From Alistipes sp. (GTDB taxonomy: Bacteria > Bacteroidota > Bacteroidia > Bacteroidales > Rikenellaceae): DNA of 58,174 bases. Below, one piece after another: positions 15,955 to 24,956 of the stretch. The stretch is from positions 1-58,174 of the forward strand of contig JAFVIB010000023.1 of assembly GCA_017474235.1 (NCBI GenBank), given 5' to 3'. Both the position numbers and the translations under genes were made by a program. Each line of letters begins with the position of its first letter. The first letter of the stretch is position 1. The notes beneath the pieces were generated by a model that saw only the letters and a list, made by a program, of their open reading frames with translations, was not told where the DNA came from and did no database searches.

Positions 15955-16073
15955 TGTGATAGTTGCGTATTTCCTGCCGCTAACGACAACCTCGTCAATG
16001 GGCAGTACAAGTAGTACAGCCCATCGACTCGCTTATCGCCGAGCGTTGTAAATACACAACTCTGACATCAAAT
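15949..16073 (+). repeat. Giant hairpin element, site A
   Basis: A 125-bp imperfect palindrome. Outer arm ATTTGATGT (15949-15957) faces ACATCAAAT (16065-16073). Next come the unpaired GAT (15958-15960) and CTG (16062-16064), then helix AGTTGCGTATTT facing AAATACACAACT with one mismatch, motif CCGCTAAC (15977-15984) facing GCCGAGCG (16038-16045), a weaker helix, and the core ATGGGCAGTAC (15998-16008), loop AAGTA, GTACAGCCCAT (16014-16024). The stop codon of the upstream gene (15952-15954) is inside the left arm. The same plan with different helix sequences occurs at 54653-54779. Confidence 0.85.
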
Positions 16074-16452
16074 ATTTTGTTGTGTATAAGGTCGTATTCT
16101 CTGCCGCTAACCTTTTTCTCGACAATGGGCAGTACGCTCAGTACAGCCCATCGCCTCAAAAAACGCCGAGCGTTGTAAATACACAACTCTGACATCAAAT
16201 ATTTTGTTGTGTATAGGTCGTATTCTCTTCCGCTAACCTTTTTCTTGTCAATGGGAAATACCTTTAGTATGTCCCATCGCCTCAAAAAATGCCGAGCGTT
16301 ATAAATACACAACTCTGACATCAAATATTTTGTTGTGTATAGGTCGTATTCTCTTCCGCTAACTTTTTTCTCGACAATGGGAAATACCTTTAGTATGTCC
16401 CATCGCCTCAAAAAATGCCGAGCGTTGTAAATACACAACTCTGACATCAAAT
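15949..16452 (+). repeat. Tandem array of the giant hairpin, four cores at about 126-bp spacing
   Basis: GCCGAGCG recurs at 16038, 16165, 16291 and 16417. Units 2-4 share outer arms GTTGTGTAT and ATACACAAC. Cores lie at 15998-16024, 16125-16151, 16251-16277 and 16377-16403. The first two read ATGGGCAGTAC/GTACAGCCCAT and the last two ATGGGAAATAC/GTATGTCCCAT, so changes in one arm are matched in the other. The array fills the gap between the BT_3928-like gene and the OsmC gene. No gene is credible here. Confidence 0.9.
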
Positions 16453-16500
16453 ATGCATTATAAATCACTCGCTAAAATTCAATATCGTTGCTGCTTGTTG

Positions 16501-16908
16501 TTACTCACGACTTTCGATACTGACAATAGAGACCTCGTGCGAGAGTGGTGCTATACGGCGGAGCATTTGGAGCGTTCCGCAGTACTTTTCCGTTGTTAGA
16601 TTTACGGCTCTGCCGACCTTGCTCTGCTCGGCAATGGTGTTGCACTCTATGCGGTAGAGTATGTTGAAAGAGCGGTATATGCTCTTTGCAGCAACCTCCT
16701 CAGTATCAAGCTCTCCCGACATCTCAATCTCCAAAGATTTAGGGCATATATGCTCCTTGTCGAGTATTCCGCGCAGTGTTAGTGCGGCGCAATATCCGGC
16801 AGCATAGATAAGCAACTCTTTGGGATTCATCTCATCCACCTTCTTGTTTACGGGGCATACCTCGCCCTTGCAGTTCATCTCAATTGTAATCTTCACTCTC
16901 ATAGCCAT
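16501..16908 (-). CDS. OsmC/Ohr-family protein
   Basis: A 135-residue protein with the OsmC-like fold: an N-terminal beta region (MRVKITIEMNCKGEV), a central helix with the first conserved cysteine (YAAGYCAALTL) and the second cysteine near the C-terminus (TEKYCGTLQML). Family members reduce organic hydroperoxides with a Cys pair, though many OsmC-like proteins have unknown substrates. I chose ATG 16908 (MAMRV); the open frame extends eight codons further to 16932 but has weak spacing there. It is divergent from the SUMF1 gene, with only 71 bases between the two starts. Confidence 0.8.
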   Translation of the reverse strand: MAMRVKITIEMNCKGEVCPVNKKVDEMNPKELLIYAAGYCAALTLRGILDKEHICPKSLEIEMSGELDTEEVAAKSIYRSFNILYRIECNTIAEQSKVGRAVNLTTEKYCGTLQMLRRIAPLSHEVSIVSIESRE

Positions 16909-16967
16909 TTTTTTATTGTTTATCCACCACAAAGCAAATAGTATTCCAATTTTAAATAATTTCTTAC

Positions 16968-16975
16968 TATATTTG
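16968..16975 (+). promoter_or_regulatory. -7 box of the SUMF1 gene promoter
   Basis: TATATTTG fits TAnnTTTG and ends only 4 bases before the ATG at 16980. Transcription would start at or within the start codon, so the message is probably leaderless. Confidence 0.55.
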
Positions 16976-16979
16976 CATT

Positions 16980-18380
16980 ATGAAACATCTACTAACTCTT
17001 CTTATTGCAGTTTTTATCTCCTTTGCAGCAGTTGCGCAGAGCGAGAAATCTATAGTTATTGAGCAGTCGTCATTCCGCGCGGTGCAGTCAGATGCGCTTA
17101 CAGGTGTGAATATTGACCCGATAGGTGAGGATTCGTCGCGTCGCCCTTGTGCGCGTATCAAGGTCAGAATTAACCGAATGACCAAGGAGGATATCAACGC
17201 TATAGAGGTGCGCATCGCCACAAATAATGAGCTGCGCAAGTGCAAGACTGCCGAGTACGACAATGGATTGATTATCGAGATGACAGCAAAACCTAATAGC
17301 CGTTTTTATGTTTATCATCCGCGCTTAGGCTGTTCTAATGAGGTAAATGTCAATCTTGAGTCAAATAAGGAGTATCGCATAGATGCTTACCTTAATCAAC
17401 TGCTCTCCATTACGGTAATGTCGGATGCTGTAGGTGCTGATGTCTATATCGACGATATGTACCGCGGTCAGATTGGAGCAAATAGTACTCTTGTTGTACA
17501 CGGCATATCGGCAAATAAACACTTTTTAGTGCTGCAATATGCAGATAAAAAGATAGAGCAAGATATAAATGTCAATAGCGAAAACTTCGTCTTTGTTAGC
17601 AATCTGAAATCCTCACAACAACAGCCGATACAGCTTCCTGATGGGGGTAGAATGTATGCTCCACAGCCCAATAAACACACTCCAAACACTACATCAGACA
17701 TTATTGGCGACTTCGATATGGTCTATGTCGAGGGCGGAACATTTACTATGGGCGCGACTTCGGAGCAGGGTAGCGACGCTTATAGCGATGAACGACCTAC
17801 CCACTCTGTCACTGTTTCTGACTTTTATATCGGCAAGTACGAAGTTACGCAAGCTCAGTGGCGCGCAGTTATGGGCAGTAATCCAAGTTATTTTACGGGT
17901 GACAATCTGCCGGTAGAGCAAGTTTCTTGGGATGACATTCAGGAGTTTATCACAAAACTTAACACAATGACCGGTAAAACCTTCCGCCTACCGACCGAGG
18001 CAGAGTGGGAGTACGCGGCACGCGGAGGAGACAAGAGTAAGGGTTATAAATATAGCGGCAGTAATACTTTGGATAATGTAGCTTGGTACACAAACAATTC
18101 AAGCAGCAAAACTCATCCTGTAGGACAAAAGCAACCAAATGAACTCGGACTCTATGATATGAGCGGCAATGTATGGGAGTGGTGTCAGGATTGGTACGGA
18201 AGTTATAGCAGCAGTTCACAGACTAACCCTACAGGTCCAAGCAGTGGCTCTCGCCGCGTGTTGCGTGGGGGTAGCTGTTACAACTTTGCGAGGGACTGTC
18301 GTGTCTCATATCGTGGCAGCGGCGATCCGGACGACCGTTACAACCTCAACGGCTTCCGCCTTGTGTGTCGCTCTAAGTAA
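16980..18380 (+). CDS. Secreted SUMF1/FGE-like protein with PEGA-type domain
   Basis: A 466-residue exported protein: signal peptide MKHLLTLLIAVFISFAAVAQ, a beta-rich region (20-200) with a PEGA-like stretch ADVYIDDMYRGQIG, a linker, and a formylglycine-generating-enzyme-like domain (about 245-466) with VEGGTFTMGATSEQ, RLPTEAEWEYAARGG and GLYDMSGNVWEWCQDWYG. True FGE uses two cysteines near the C-terminus. Here RGGSCYNFARDCRVSYRG has one Cys at the equivalent place and another shifted by two residues, so sulfatase-activating activity is doubtful. No sulfatase gene is nearby. It is probably a periplasmic or surface binding protein. Confidence 0.82.
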   Translation: MKHLLTLLIAVFISFAAVAQSEKSIVIEQSSFRAVQSDALTGVNIDPIGEDSSRRPCARIKVRINRMTKEDINAIEVRIATNNELRKCKTAEYDNGLIIEMTAKPNSRFYVYHPRLGCSNEVNVNLESNKEYRIDAYLNQLLSITVMSDAVGADVYIDDMYRGQIGANSTLVVHGISANKHFLVLQYADKKIEQDINVNSENFVFVSNLKSSQQQPIQLPDGGRMYAPQPNKHTPNTTSDIIGDFDMVYVEGGTFTMGATSEQGSDAYSDERPTHSVTVSDFYIGKYEVTQAQWRAVMGSNPSYFTGDNLPVEQVSWDDIQEFITKLNTMTGKTFRLPTEAEWEYAARGGDKSKGYKYSGSNTLDNVAWYTNNSSSKTHPVGQKQPNELGLYDMSGNVWEWCQDWYGSYSSSSQTNPTGPSSGSRRVLRGGSCYNFARDCRVSYRGSGDPDDRYNLNGFRLVCRSK

Positions 18381-18406
18381 GGCTTAGAGAGAATCATTTT
18401 ACAGAC

Positions 18407-18436
18407 ATAGCGTGGTCGTAAGCCACGCTATTCTAT
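18407..18436 (+). terminator. Terminator after the SUMF1 gene
   Basis: A perfect stem, ATAGCGTGG (18407-18415) with CCACGCTAT (18423-18431) and a 7-base loop, followed by TCTATTATTT. The T run is interrupted, so strength is moderate. Confidence 0.6.
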
Positions 18437-18486
18437 TATTTGGTTTATTTTCCTACGGAAAATTAGGAGGTGTTGTCGGAAATTAC

Positions 18487-18494
18487 TAACTTTG
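18487..18494 (+). promoter_or_regulatory. -7 box upstream of the TPR gene
   Basis: TAACTTTG matches TAnnTTTG and lies 16 bases before the ATG at 18511. No canonical -33 box is seen. Confidence 0.55.
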
Positions 18495-18510
18495 CGCAAA
18501 TTGTATTTGT

Positions 18511-21489
18511 ATGTTTAGAAAATTAACAATAGCGGTTGCACTGCTCTCCGGAGTGTGGGGGTATGCAGTGGCAGATAGTCAGAGTGAGCTGCTGGGCAGG
18601 GCTAAGAGTCTGCTTGAGCATGGGCGTTATGCTGATGCGCGTCACGAGTATTTGCGTCTTAAGCAGGTGGCTCCGGCTGATGATTTGGGTCTGATACAGC
18701 AGGCTGAGTATGGTCTTACGGTATGTGCTGTAGAGCTTGATGACAATGTGGCTGAGCAGCGTATGATAGGCTTCCTTAATCGTTACCCGGGCTCTGTACA
18801 CGCTGCCGATATCCGTTTCCGTCTTGCATTGCACTACTGCGAGACAGAACAGTGGGAGAGCGCAAAACGCGAGTTTGAGGCTGTAAGTTACAAGGCTCTC
18901 AACAGAGCAGATCGTGAGCGTTATGATGTCAGAATGGGTTATATCGAGTTTCTTGCAGGCGAGTATGACAAGGCTGTCAGTTACTTTGACCGTGTACCTG
19001 CGGGCGGAACGGCAAGTGACCACGCTATCTACTACAAGGCGTATATAGCCTATCAGCGTGGCGATATAGATGCGGCATACGATGGTTTCTCGAAACTCAA
19101 GAGTAGCGAGATATACTCATCGCTCATTCCGTTCTATCTTGTGCAGCTTGAGTTTGACCGTGGTAACTATAAGTATGTGACTGATAACTGTGATGCACTG
19201 TTAGAGAAGTCATCGGGCAAGGAGCGTACAGCTGTGCTGCGTCTTGCTGCTGAGGCGTGGTTCCGTCAGGAGGGTTACCGTCGTTCATTGCAGTATATTA
19301 CAGCCTATGCAAAGAGCCTTGAGGGGGCGATGAGTCGTGAGGATAACTATCTGCTCGGCTATACATCTTATCGCACTGCCGACTATGCCGGTGCTGTTGA
19401 GCCACTGAAGGCTGCTTGTAATGGTACCGATAATCTTGCGCAGAATGCCTCTTATCACTTGGCAGACTGCTATATCCGTTTGGGCGATAAGCGCAATGCC
19501 ATCCACGCCTTTGCAATGGCTGCCGATGAGCGTTACAATAACGAGATTGCCGAGGATGCGCTGTTCAACTACGGTAAGTTGATATTTGAGACAGGTAGTG
19601 GAATGTTTAACGAGCCGATAAATATCCTTACCCGATATATCACTCGCTATCCAGACTCGTCACGCACAGCCGAGGCAAAGGAGCTTCTTATCGCAGCTTA
19701 CTACAACTCAAGGGATTATGATATGGCGTACGATGCAATTCGTGCCTTCCCAAATCCTGACGGAAGTATGCGAACAGCCCTGCAAAAGATTGCCTACTAC
19801 AAAGGCATTGAGGCTTTTGATGCGGGTGACTATGACAAGGCTCGCAGTTCGTTGGAGGAGTCACTTGCTGTGGGTGTAAGTCCGAAGTACAACGCTCTGT
19901 GTGCATTTTGGTTGGGCGAGATTGCCTACCAAAGTGGCGATATGGAGCAGGCGGCTACTCAGTATAACTACTATCTTAAGCGCGCTCCGCGAAATGCAAA
20001 GGAGTATAAGATGGCTCTCTATAACCTCGGTTATGTGCAGATTGCTCGCAATAATATCCCTGCGGCAAAGAGCGCTCTTGACGGTTTTATATGGCTCTAC
20101 AAGTCGCGTGATAAGTATCGTGCAGACGGATATAACCGCCTCGGCGATGTGCAGTTCTTGCAGCAGAACTACGCGCAGGCAGTAAAGAGCTATGAGGGTG
20201 CAATTGCTTTGGGTACAGAGCAGAGACACTATGCTCGCTATCGTCGTGCAATATCGTTGGGTCTGCTCGGAAAGCAGTCGCCAAAGATTGAGTCGTTGCA
20301 GAAGATTATCACTGACAATGAGGGCGAATATACAGATGATGCAGCATACGAGTTGGGTAGAACATATGTCTTGGCAGAGCGTTATGCAGAGGGCGCAAAG
20401 GTGCTTGAGGCTCTTGTGGCAGACCATCCGACAACCCCTTATATTACTGCGGCAATGCTCGATTTGGGTCTGATATATTTCAACCTTGGCGATGCAGAGC
20501 GTTCACTGTCGAGCTATGACCGTGTAATATCGGCAGCTCCACAATCTCAGGCGGCAAAGGATGCGATGAACAGCGTGCGCGAGATATATGTGTCAAAGGG
20601 CGATGTGAACTCATATTTTGCCTATGCAGAGCGTACAGGTGTGGAGTGTGACCTGAGTGCAATGACCCGCGACTCACTGAGTTATCGTGCTGCGGAGCAG
20701 ATATATCTTGCAGGGCGTACGGAGCAGTCTATATCTCACTTTGAGGAGTATATAGCTAACAATCCAAAGGGTTACTATATCGATGATGCGCTCTTCTGTC
20801 TGAGCGACAGCTACTTGAAGTGTGACTCGCTCGATAGAGCATTGGAGCGTATGAAGTTGCTCTCTGACCGTCCGACAAACAGATATACAGTGCCTGTGTT
20901 GGAGAAGTTGGCAGAGGTTACAGAGGAGCATAAGATGTACCGAGAGTCAGCTTCGGCTTACCGCCGTCTGTATGATGTTATAGACCAACCGCAGGCGCGT
21001 GTGAAGGTGTCGAAGAGCTATGTGGATATGACTATTCTCAATGCCGAGGATGAGTTGATACTCGCCATGGCAGAGGATGTTGAGACGATGACCGATATTG
21101 AGGAGCAGTCACTGCGCAAGGCTCGATTTGGTAAGGCAAAGGCTCTGTCACGCAAGGGTAGTGGCGATGAGGCTATGGAGATATACCGCGCATTGAGTGG
21201 TAATAAGGGCGATATTGTGGGTGCAGAGAGTGCCTATATCGTTATCAGCCACCACTTTGATAAGGGCGAGCATGAGCAGGCTGAGAAGCTCGTATATGAG
21301 CTTGCCGACAGCAAAACTCCTCATAGTTACTACCTCGGTAAGGCATTTATCCTGCTGGGCGATATATACGCAGCAAAGAGTGATACATTCCAGGCTCGAG
21401 CAACATATCAGAGTATTGTAGATGGTTATACTCCGGTAGATGACGGCGTGGTAGATGAGGCAAAAGAGAGAATTCAAAAATTGTTATAA
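18511..21489 (+). CDS. Large exported TPR-repeat protein
   Basis: A 992-residue protein with a signal peptide (MFRKLTIAVALLSGVWGYAVA) and TPR-type helical repeats along nearly its whole length; repeated signatures include AKSLLEHGRYADARHEYLRL, GEYDKAVSYFDRVPAGG and FNLGDAERSLSSYDRVI. It has no enzymatic domain. Such proteins act as periplasmic scaffolds in Bacteroidota. The downstream beta-barrel gene starts 2 bases after its stop, so the two products probably work together at the outer membrane, which is inference from coupling. The promoter is at 18487. Confidence 0.85.
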   Translation: MFRKLTIAVALLSGVWGYAVADSQSELLGRAKSLLEHGRYADARHEYLRLKQVAPADDLGLIQQAEYGLTVCAVELDDNVAEQRMIGFLNRYPGSVHAADIRFRLALHYCETEQWESAKREFEAVSYKALNRADRERYDVRMGYIEFLAGEYDKAVSYFDRVPAGGTASDHAIYYKAYIAYQRGDIDAAYDGFSKLKSSEIYSSLIPFYLVQLEFDRGNYKYVTDNCDALLEKSSGKERTAVLRLAAEAWFRQEGYRRSLQYITAYAKSLEGAMSREDNYLLGYTSYRTADYAGAVEPLKAACNGTDNLAQNASYHLADCYIRLGDKRNAIHAFAMAADERYNNEIAEDALFNYGKLIFETGSGMFNEPINILTRYITRYPDSSRTAEAKELLIAAYYNSRDYDMAYDAIRAFPNPDGSMRTALQKIAYYKGIEAFDAGDYDKARSSLEESLAVGVSPKYNALCAFWLGEIAYQSGDMEQAATQYNYYLKRAPRNAKEYKMALYNLGYVQIARNNIPAAKSALDGFIWLYKSRDKYRADGYNRLGDVQFLQQNYAQAVKSYEGAIALGTEQRHYARYRRAISLGLLGKQSPKIESLQKIITDNEGEYTDDAAYELGRTYVLAERYAEGAKVLEALVADHPTTPYITAAMLDLGLIYFNLGDAERSLSSYDRVISAAPQSQAAKDAMNSVREIYVSKGDVNSYFAYAERTGVECDLSAMTRDSLSYRAAEQIYLAGRTEQSISHFEEYIANNPKGYYIDDALFCLSDSYLKCDSLDRALERMKLLSDRPTNRYTVPVLEKLAEVTEEHKMYRESASAYRRLYDVIDQPQARVKVSKSYVDMTILNAEDELILAMAEDVETMTDIEEQSLRKARFGKAKALSRKGSGDEAMEIYRALSGNKGDIVGAESAYIVISHHFDKGEHEQAEKLVYELADSKTPHSYYLGKAFILLGDIYAAKSDTFQARATYQSIVDGYTPVDDGVVDEAKERIQKLL

Positions 21490-21491
21490 CG

Positions 21492-23195
21492 ATGAGAAGA
21501 TATATATTGACAATAGCTGCTCTGCTTGTCGCTGTGGCTGCAAGTGCGCAGGTAACACGAGAGGTTGAGGTTACAAAGCAGTATGTTCCAAAGCTGCCGC
21601 CTGCTCATAAGCTCGATATGGTGACAGATAAGCAGGATACGGTGACAATCCGTCCGGAGATTGACTATACAATCGCCCCCAAGTCGTTTGCCTCGGCACT
21701 CAGCACAAGTAAGTTCCGTCCGGCGACGGTTACATATTGGGAGTACAATAAGCGTTATCCATTCTATGTCAAGGTGGGCGCAGGTTATCCGTTGGCAAGT
21801 GAGGTAGATGTATATGCAACGACAAATCGTGCCGATGTGGGTTATATTACGGGTTATGTAAACCATCGCGGTCAGTTCTCGAAGATTAAGGGAGAGACAG
21901 AGCTTGCAAAGGGCGAAGTAGTTCCTTATGACAATAACTCACAGCAGATGACAAACCGCGTAGGTGTGAATGGCGGTAAATATTTTGGTCGTTATACGCT
22001 TGATGGCGATGTGTACTACCAGTCTGACATATACCATCGTTACCCGCAGCAGGTTACTGAGACTACTGCCGATGAGGTCAATTTTGAGAATATAGCAGCG
22101 CGACTTACCTTCGGCGACTCCTTCTCGGATTTGTCAAAGTTCAACTTCGGCATCTATGCTGCGGCAGATTACTATAATGATAAGTCGGAGCATCTTCTTG
22201 AGGCGGATCAGACTCTCAAGTTGCAGCAGTTTTCACTCTCTGCGGGTGTTAAGGCGGCGCGTAAGTTGGCTGAGCGTGCAGAGTTGATGATTTCGGCAGA
22301 CTACAACGGCTATTATGGCTCAAAGTCGCTTGAGAACTATACCGATAATATAGTGTCGGCTACGGCTCTGTTTGGCTATCACGCAAAGCGAATCTTCGAT
22401 ATGAAGCTCGGCGTGACATACAGTTTTGATAATAACACTGTACTCGATAAGAGCCAGCACCATATCTTGCCATACCTCTATGCCGGTGCAGATGCACTTG
22501 AGAATGGAGCAGTAGTGCCGTATGTAGAGTTTGATAGTAAGCTGATTAACAACTCATATCAGCAGTTGCAGCGCATAAACCCTTATATTGCTATGCCGGC
22601 AGAGGTCTCTCTGCTGCCAAATACGGTGGAGTATAATGCCCGTGTGGGTGTGAGTGGTCATGTGGGGGGTAATAAGTTTGCATATCGCCTCTATGGAAAT
22701 ATGGGACTGATTAAAAATGCCCTCTATTGGTACAGCCCGACTCCGGCATATTTTGATGCAGAGGTTGCCGACCAAACGGTCTTCTCTCTTGAGGCGTCAT
22801 TGGAGTATAAGCCTATGTCTCAGCTCTATATTGCAGCCTCGGCAAAGGGTATGATTTATAAGACACCACAGAGCGTTGAGGTGGAGAATTGCAAGCCTTC
22901 GATATTGGGAAATCTCAGCATACGATATACCCATAGCAAGTTTGCCATTGGCGCATCTGCCGATGTTGTGGGTGCGACAAAGTGGACGGTATATCTTACT
23001 CAGGATAGAAGCAGCAGTGCTGTTGTCAGCTATCCTACATATGTCAATCTAAAGGCTACTTTCGATTGGTTTATCAGCAAGCAGTGTACGCTCTACCTCG
23101 AGGGTCGCAACTTGACAAACTCAAAGATTCATAATTGGGCACTCTATAAGGAGTATGGTGCCGGTGGTGTTGTGGGTGTGAAGGTTCAGTTCTAA
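21492..23195 (+). CDS. Outer-membrane beta-barrel (TonB-receptor-like) protein
   Basis: A 567-residue protein with signal peptide MRRYILTIAALLVAVAASAQ, a short Pro-rich N-terminal segment (KQYVPKLPPAHKLD) and then repeated amphipathic beta strands with aromatic girdles, ending in an aromatic C-terminal strand (VVGVKVQF) typical of outer-membrane barrels. It resembles the barrel part of TonB-dependent receptors, but at this length there is no room for a full plug domain and I see no SusC-like carboxypeptidase-fold domain. It is coupled to the TPR gene before it and to the PH-like gene after it (2 bases). Its cargo is unknown. Confidence 0.75.
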   Translation: MRRYILTIAALLVAVAASAQVTREVEVTKQYVPKLPPAHKLDMVTDKQDTVTIRPEIDYTIAPKSFASALSTSKFRPATVTYWEYNKRYPFYVKVGAGYPLASEVDVYATTNRADVGYITGYVNHRGQFSKIKGETELAKGEVVPYDNNSQQMTNRVGVNGGKYFGRYTLDGDVYYQSDIYHRYPQQVTETTADEVNFENIAARLTFGDSFSDLSKFNFGIYAAADYYNDKSEHLLEADQTLKLQQFSLSAGVKAARKLAERAELMISADYNGYYGSKSLENYTDNIVSATALFGYHAKRIFDMKLGVTYSFDNNTVLDKSQHHILPYLYAGADALENGAVVPYVEFDSKLINNSYQQLQRINPYIAMPAEVSLLPNTVEYNARVGVSGHVGGNKFAYRLYGNMGLIKNALYWYSPTPAYFDAEVADQTVFSLEASLEYKPMSQLYIAASAKGMIYKTPQSVEVENCKPSILGNLSIRYTHSKFAIGASADVVGATKWTVYLTQDRSSSAVVSYPTYVNLKATFDWFISKQCTLYLEGRNLTNSKIHNWALYKEYGAGGVVGVKVQF

Positions 23196-23197
23196 AG

Positions 23198-23716
23198 ATG
23201 ACACAGAGCAGAGTATATACACTCTCCTTTCCGTGGAGCAAAAAGGTGTGGGCGATAACGGCTCTATACTTTGTCGTCGCTCTTGCCATTATAGCCGAGT
23301 TGGTCTATATCTGGGTAATGGGCGCGGTTGTGGCGGCAGTTGTGGGTCTTATGGTGTCGCTGCCTATACTACTCGGCATTGTGATATACTGCGAGGGATA
23401 CTCGCCACAACGCCTTGAGATAAGCGACGAGCAGATAACTATCCTGCGCCGATATGACAGCATTGCAATTCCTCGCTCGACAATACTCTCTATAACTCCG
23501 ATTGCACATAGCGATATGGCGTGGACAATGACTATGGGAGGTTGTGGCGGTCTGTTTGGCTATTTTGGTAGCTTTAAAAATCGTAAGCTCGGACAATTTA
23601 GAATGTATGCAACGACAATGAGGGGTCTCTATCTTATCTGTACGGCAGATGGTCGTAAGACGGTGATTAGTTGTAGCGAGCCCGAGTTGTTGCAAAAAAT
23701 GGTGTATAAATATTGA
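23198..23716 (+). CDS. PH-domain-like membrane protein
   Basis: A 172-residue protein. Two hydrophobic helices (about 18-37 and 40-65) precede a bacterial PH-like domain beginning GYSPQRLEISDEQITILRR, with a Gly-rich turn GGCGGLFGYFGSF and ending SEPELLQKMVYKY. No catalytic residues are visible. The family is common in Bacteroidota and functionally obscure. It ends the TPR-barrel operon; panC has its own promoter downstream. Confidence 0.7.
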   Translation: MTQSRVYTLSFPWSKKVWAITALYFVVALAIIAELVYIWVMGAVVAAVVGLMVSLPILLGIVIYCEGYSPQRLEISDEQITILRRYDSIAIPRSTILSITPIAHSDMAWTMTMGGCGGLFGYFGSFKNRKLGQFRMYATTMRGLYLICTADGRKTVISCSEPELLQKMVYKY

Positions 23717-23742
23717 CTTTTCTGAATAGTTTTATAACTTTG
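23714..23742 (+). promoter_or_regulatory. panC promoter
   Basis: TTG (23714-23716), an 18-base spacer and TAACTTTG (23735-23742), 20 bases before the panC ATG. The -33 element overlaps the stop codon of the preceding gene. Confidence 0.75.
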
Positions 23743-23762
23743 CGACATAAATTAAAGAGAAG

Positions 23763-24599
23763 ATGAAATCATTTTCGACAGTAAAACAGTTGCGTGAAGC
23801 ACTTAACTTGCACCGTGACAAGACAATAGGTTTTGTGCCAACAATGGGTGCATTGCATCAGGGTCATATATCACTCGTAGAGCGTGCGCGCCGAGAGTGT
23901 GACACTGTTGTTGTCAGCGTATTTGTCAATCCTACACAGTTTAACGATAAGAATGACCTGAAAAATTACCCTCGTACTCCGGAGGCAGATGCCGCGATGC
24001 TTGAGGCAGCAGGGGTGGACTATGTACTCTTCCCGAGTGTTGAAGAGATATATCCGGAGCCTGATACAAGGGTCTTTGATTTCGGTCAGATAGATAAGGT
24101 TATGGAGGGAGCAACCCGCCCGGGTCACTTCAACGGCGTGGCACAGGTGGTAAGCCGACTTTTTGCCATTGTAGAGCCTGATAAGGCATACTTCGGCGAG
24201 AAGGACTTCCAGCAGATTGCAGTTATCCGCGCAATGGTGGCGCAGTTGGGGCTGAAACTCGAGATTGTCGATTGTCCGATTGTGCGCGACACTGACGGTC
24301 TTGCCCGCTCATCGAGAAATACGCTGCTTACAGTTGAGCATCGAGCTGCCGCACCTCATATCTATCAGGTACTCAGTGCAGCTCAATCAAAACTTACGGA
24401 GATGACTCCGCAGGCTCTTACAGAGTGGGTTGTGGCTGAGGTTGAGCGTGAACCATTACTCAAAGTTATATATTTTCAGGCTGTAGATGCACTTTCGCTT
24501 CAGCAGGTTAGCAGTTGGGAGGAGTCAGAGCGTATTCAGGGCTGTATAGCTGTGCAGGCTGGAGAGATTAGACTTATAGATAATATTAAACTCAAATAA
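23763..24599 (+). CDS. panC: Pantothenate synthetase
   Basis: A 278-residue enzyme joining pantoate and beta-alanine with ATP to give pantothenate, the coenzyme A precursor. The HIGH-type nucleotide motif is GALHQGHISLV, preceded by VPTMG. Other family motifs are VSVFVNPTQF, the pantoate-binding GVAQVVSRLF and the KMSKS-like RDTDGLARSSRN. Length is normal. It is directly followed by panD, which makes its beta-alanine substrate. Confidence 0.98.
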   Translation: MKSFSTVKQLREALNLHRDKTIGFVPTMGALHQGHISLVERARRECDTVVVSVFVNPTQFNDKNDLKNYPRTPEADAAMLEAAGVDYVLFPSVEEIYPEPDTRVFDFGQIDKVMEGATRPGHFNGVAQVVSRLFAIVEPDKAYFGEKDFQQIAVIRAMVAQLGLKLEIVDCPIVRDTDGLARSSRNTLLTVEHRAAAPHIYQVLSAAQSKLTEMTPQALTEWVVAEVEREPLLKVIYFQAVDALSLQQVSSWEESERIQGCIAVQAGEIRLIDNIKLK

Positions 24600-24602
24600 G
24601 AG

Positions 24603-24956
24603 ATGGTAATAGAGGTTTTGAAGTCCAAGATTCATCGTGTGACAGTCACTGAGGCGAATGTGGACTATGTGGGTAGCATTACTATTGATAAGGAGTTGAT
24701 GGATGCCGCAAATATCATTGTCGGCGAGAAAGTTCAAGTGGTTAATGTTACAAACGGAGAGCGTCTTGAAACCTACGCTATCGCAGGCGAGGCGGGCAGT
24801 GGTGTGGTATGCCTTAATGGAGCTGCTGCACACAAAGCATCGGTGGGCGATGTGGTAATAATTATCTCATACGCGGCAATGGAGTTCGAGGAGGCAAAGA
24901 GCTTCAAGCCGTGGGTAATATTTCCCGAGACAGCAACAAATAGAGTTGTAAAATAG
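24603..24956 (+). CDS. panD: Aspartate 1-decarboxylase precursor
   Basis: A 117-residue pyruvoyl enzyme that makes beta-alanine from aspartate. Self-processing occurs at the Gly-Ser bond in DYVGSITID (Gly24-Ser25). The catalytic Lys9 (LKSKIHR) and Tyr region ([10 protein letters not shown]) are present, as is [12 protein letters not shown]. It starts 3 bases after panC, and its TAG shares one base with the GTG start of the next gene. Confidence 0.97.
   Translation: MVIEVLKSKIHRVTVTEANVDYVGSITIDKELMDAANIIVGEKVQVVNVTNGERLETYAIAGEAGSGVVCLNGAAAHKASVGDVVIIISYAAMEFEEAKSFKPWVIFPETATNRVVK

Noticed and set aside
15949-16452. CRISPR array
   Set aside because: The 126-bp units are repeated throughout with no unique spacers, and no cas genes are present.
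15995-16468. A 157-codon open frame on the minus strand across the hairpin array
   Set aside because: It consists of about three near-identical repeats translated from the 126-bp units, whose length is a multiple of three. The frame is open only because the unit is repeated.
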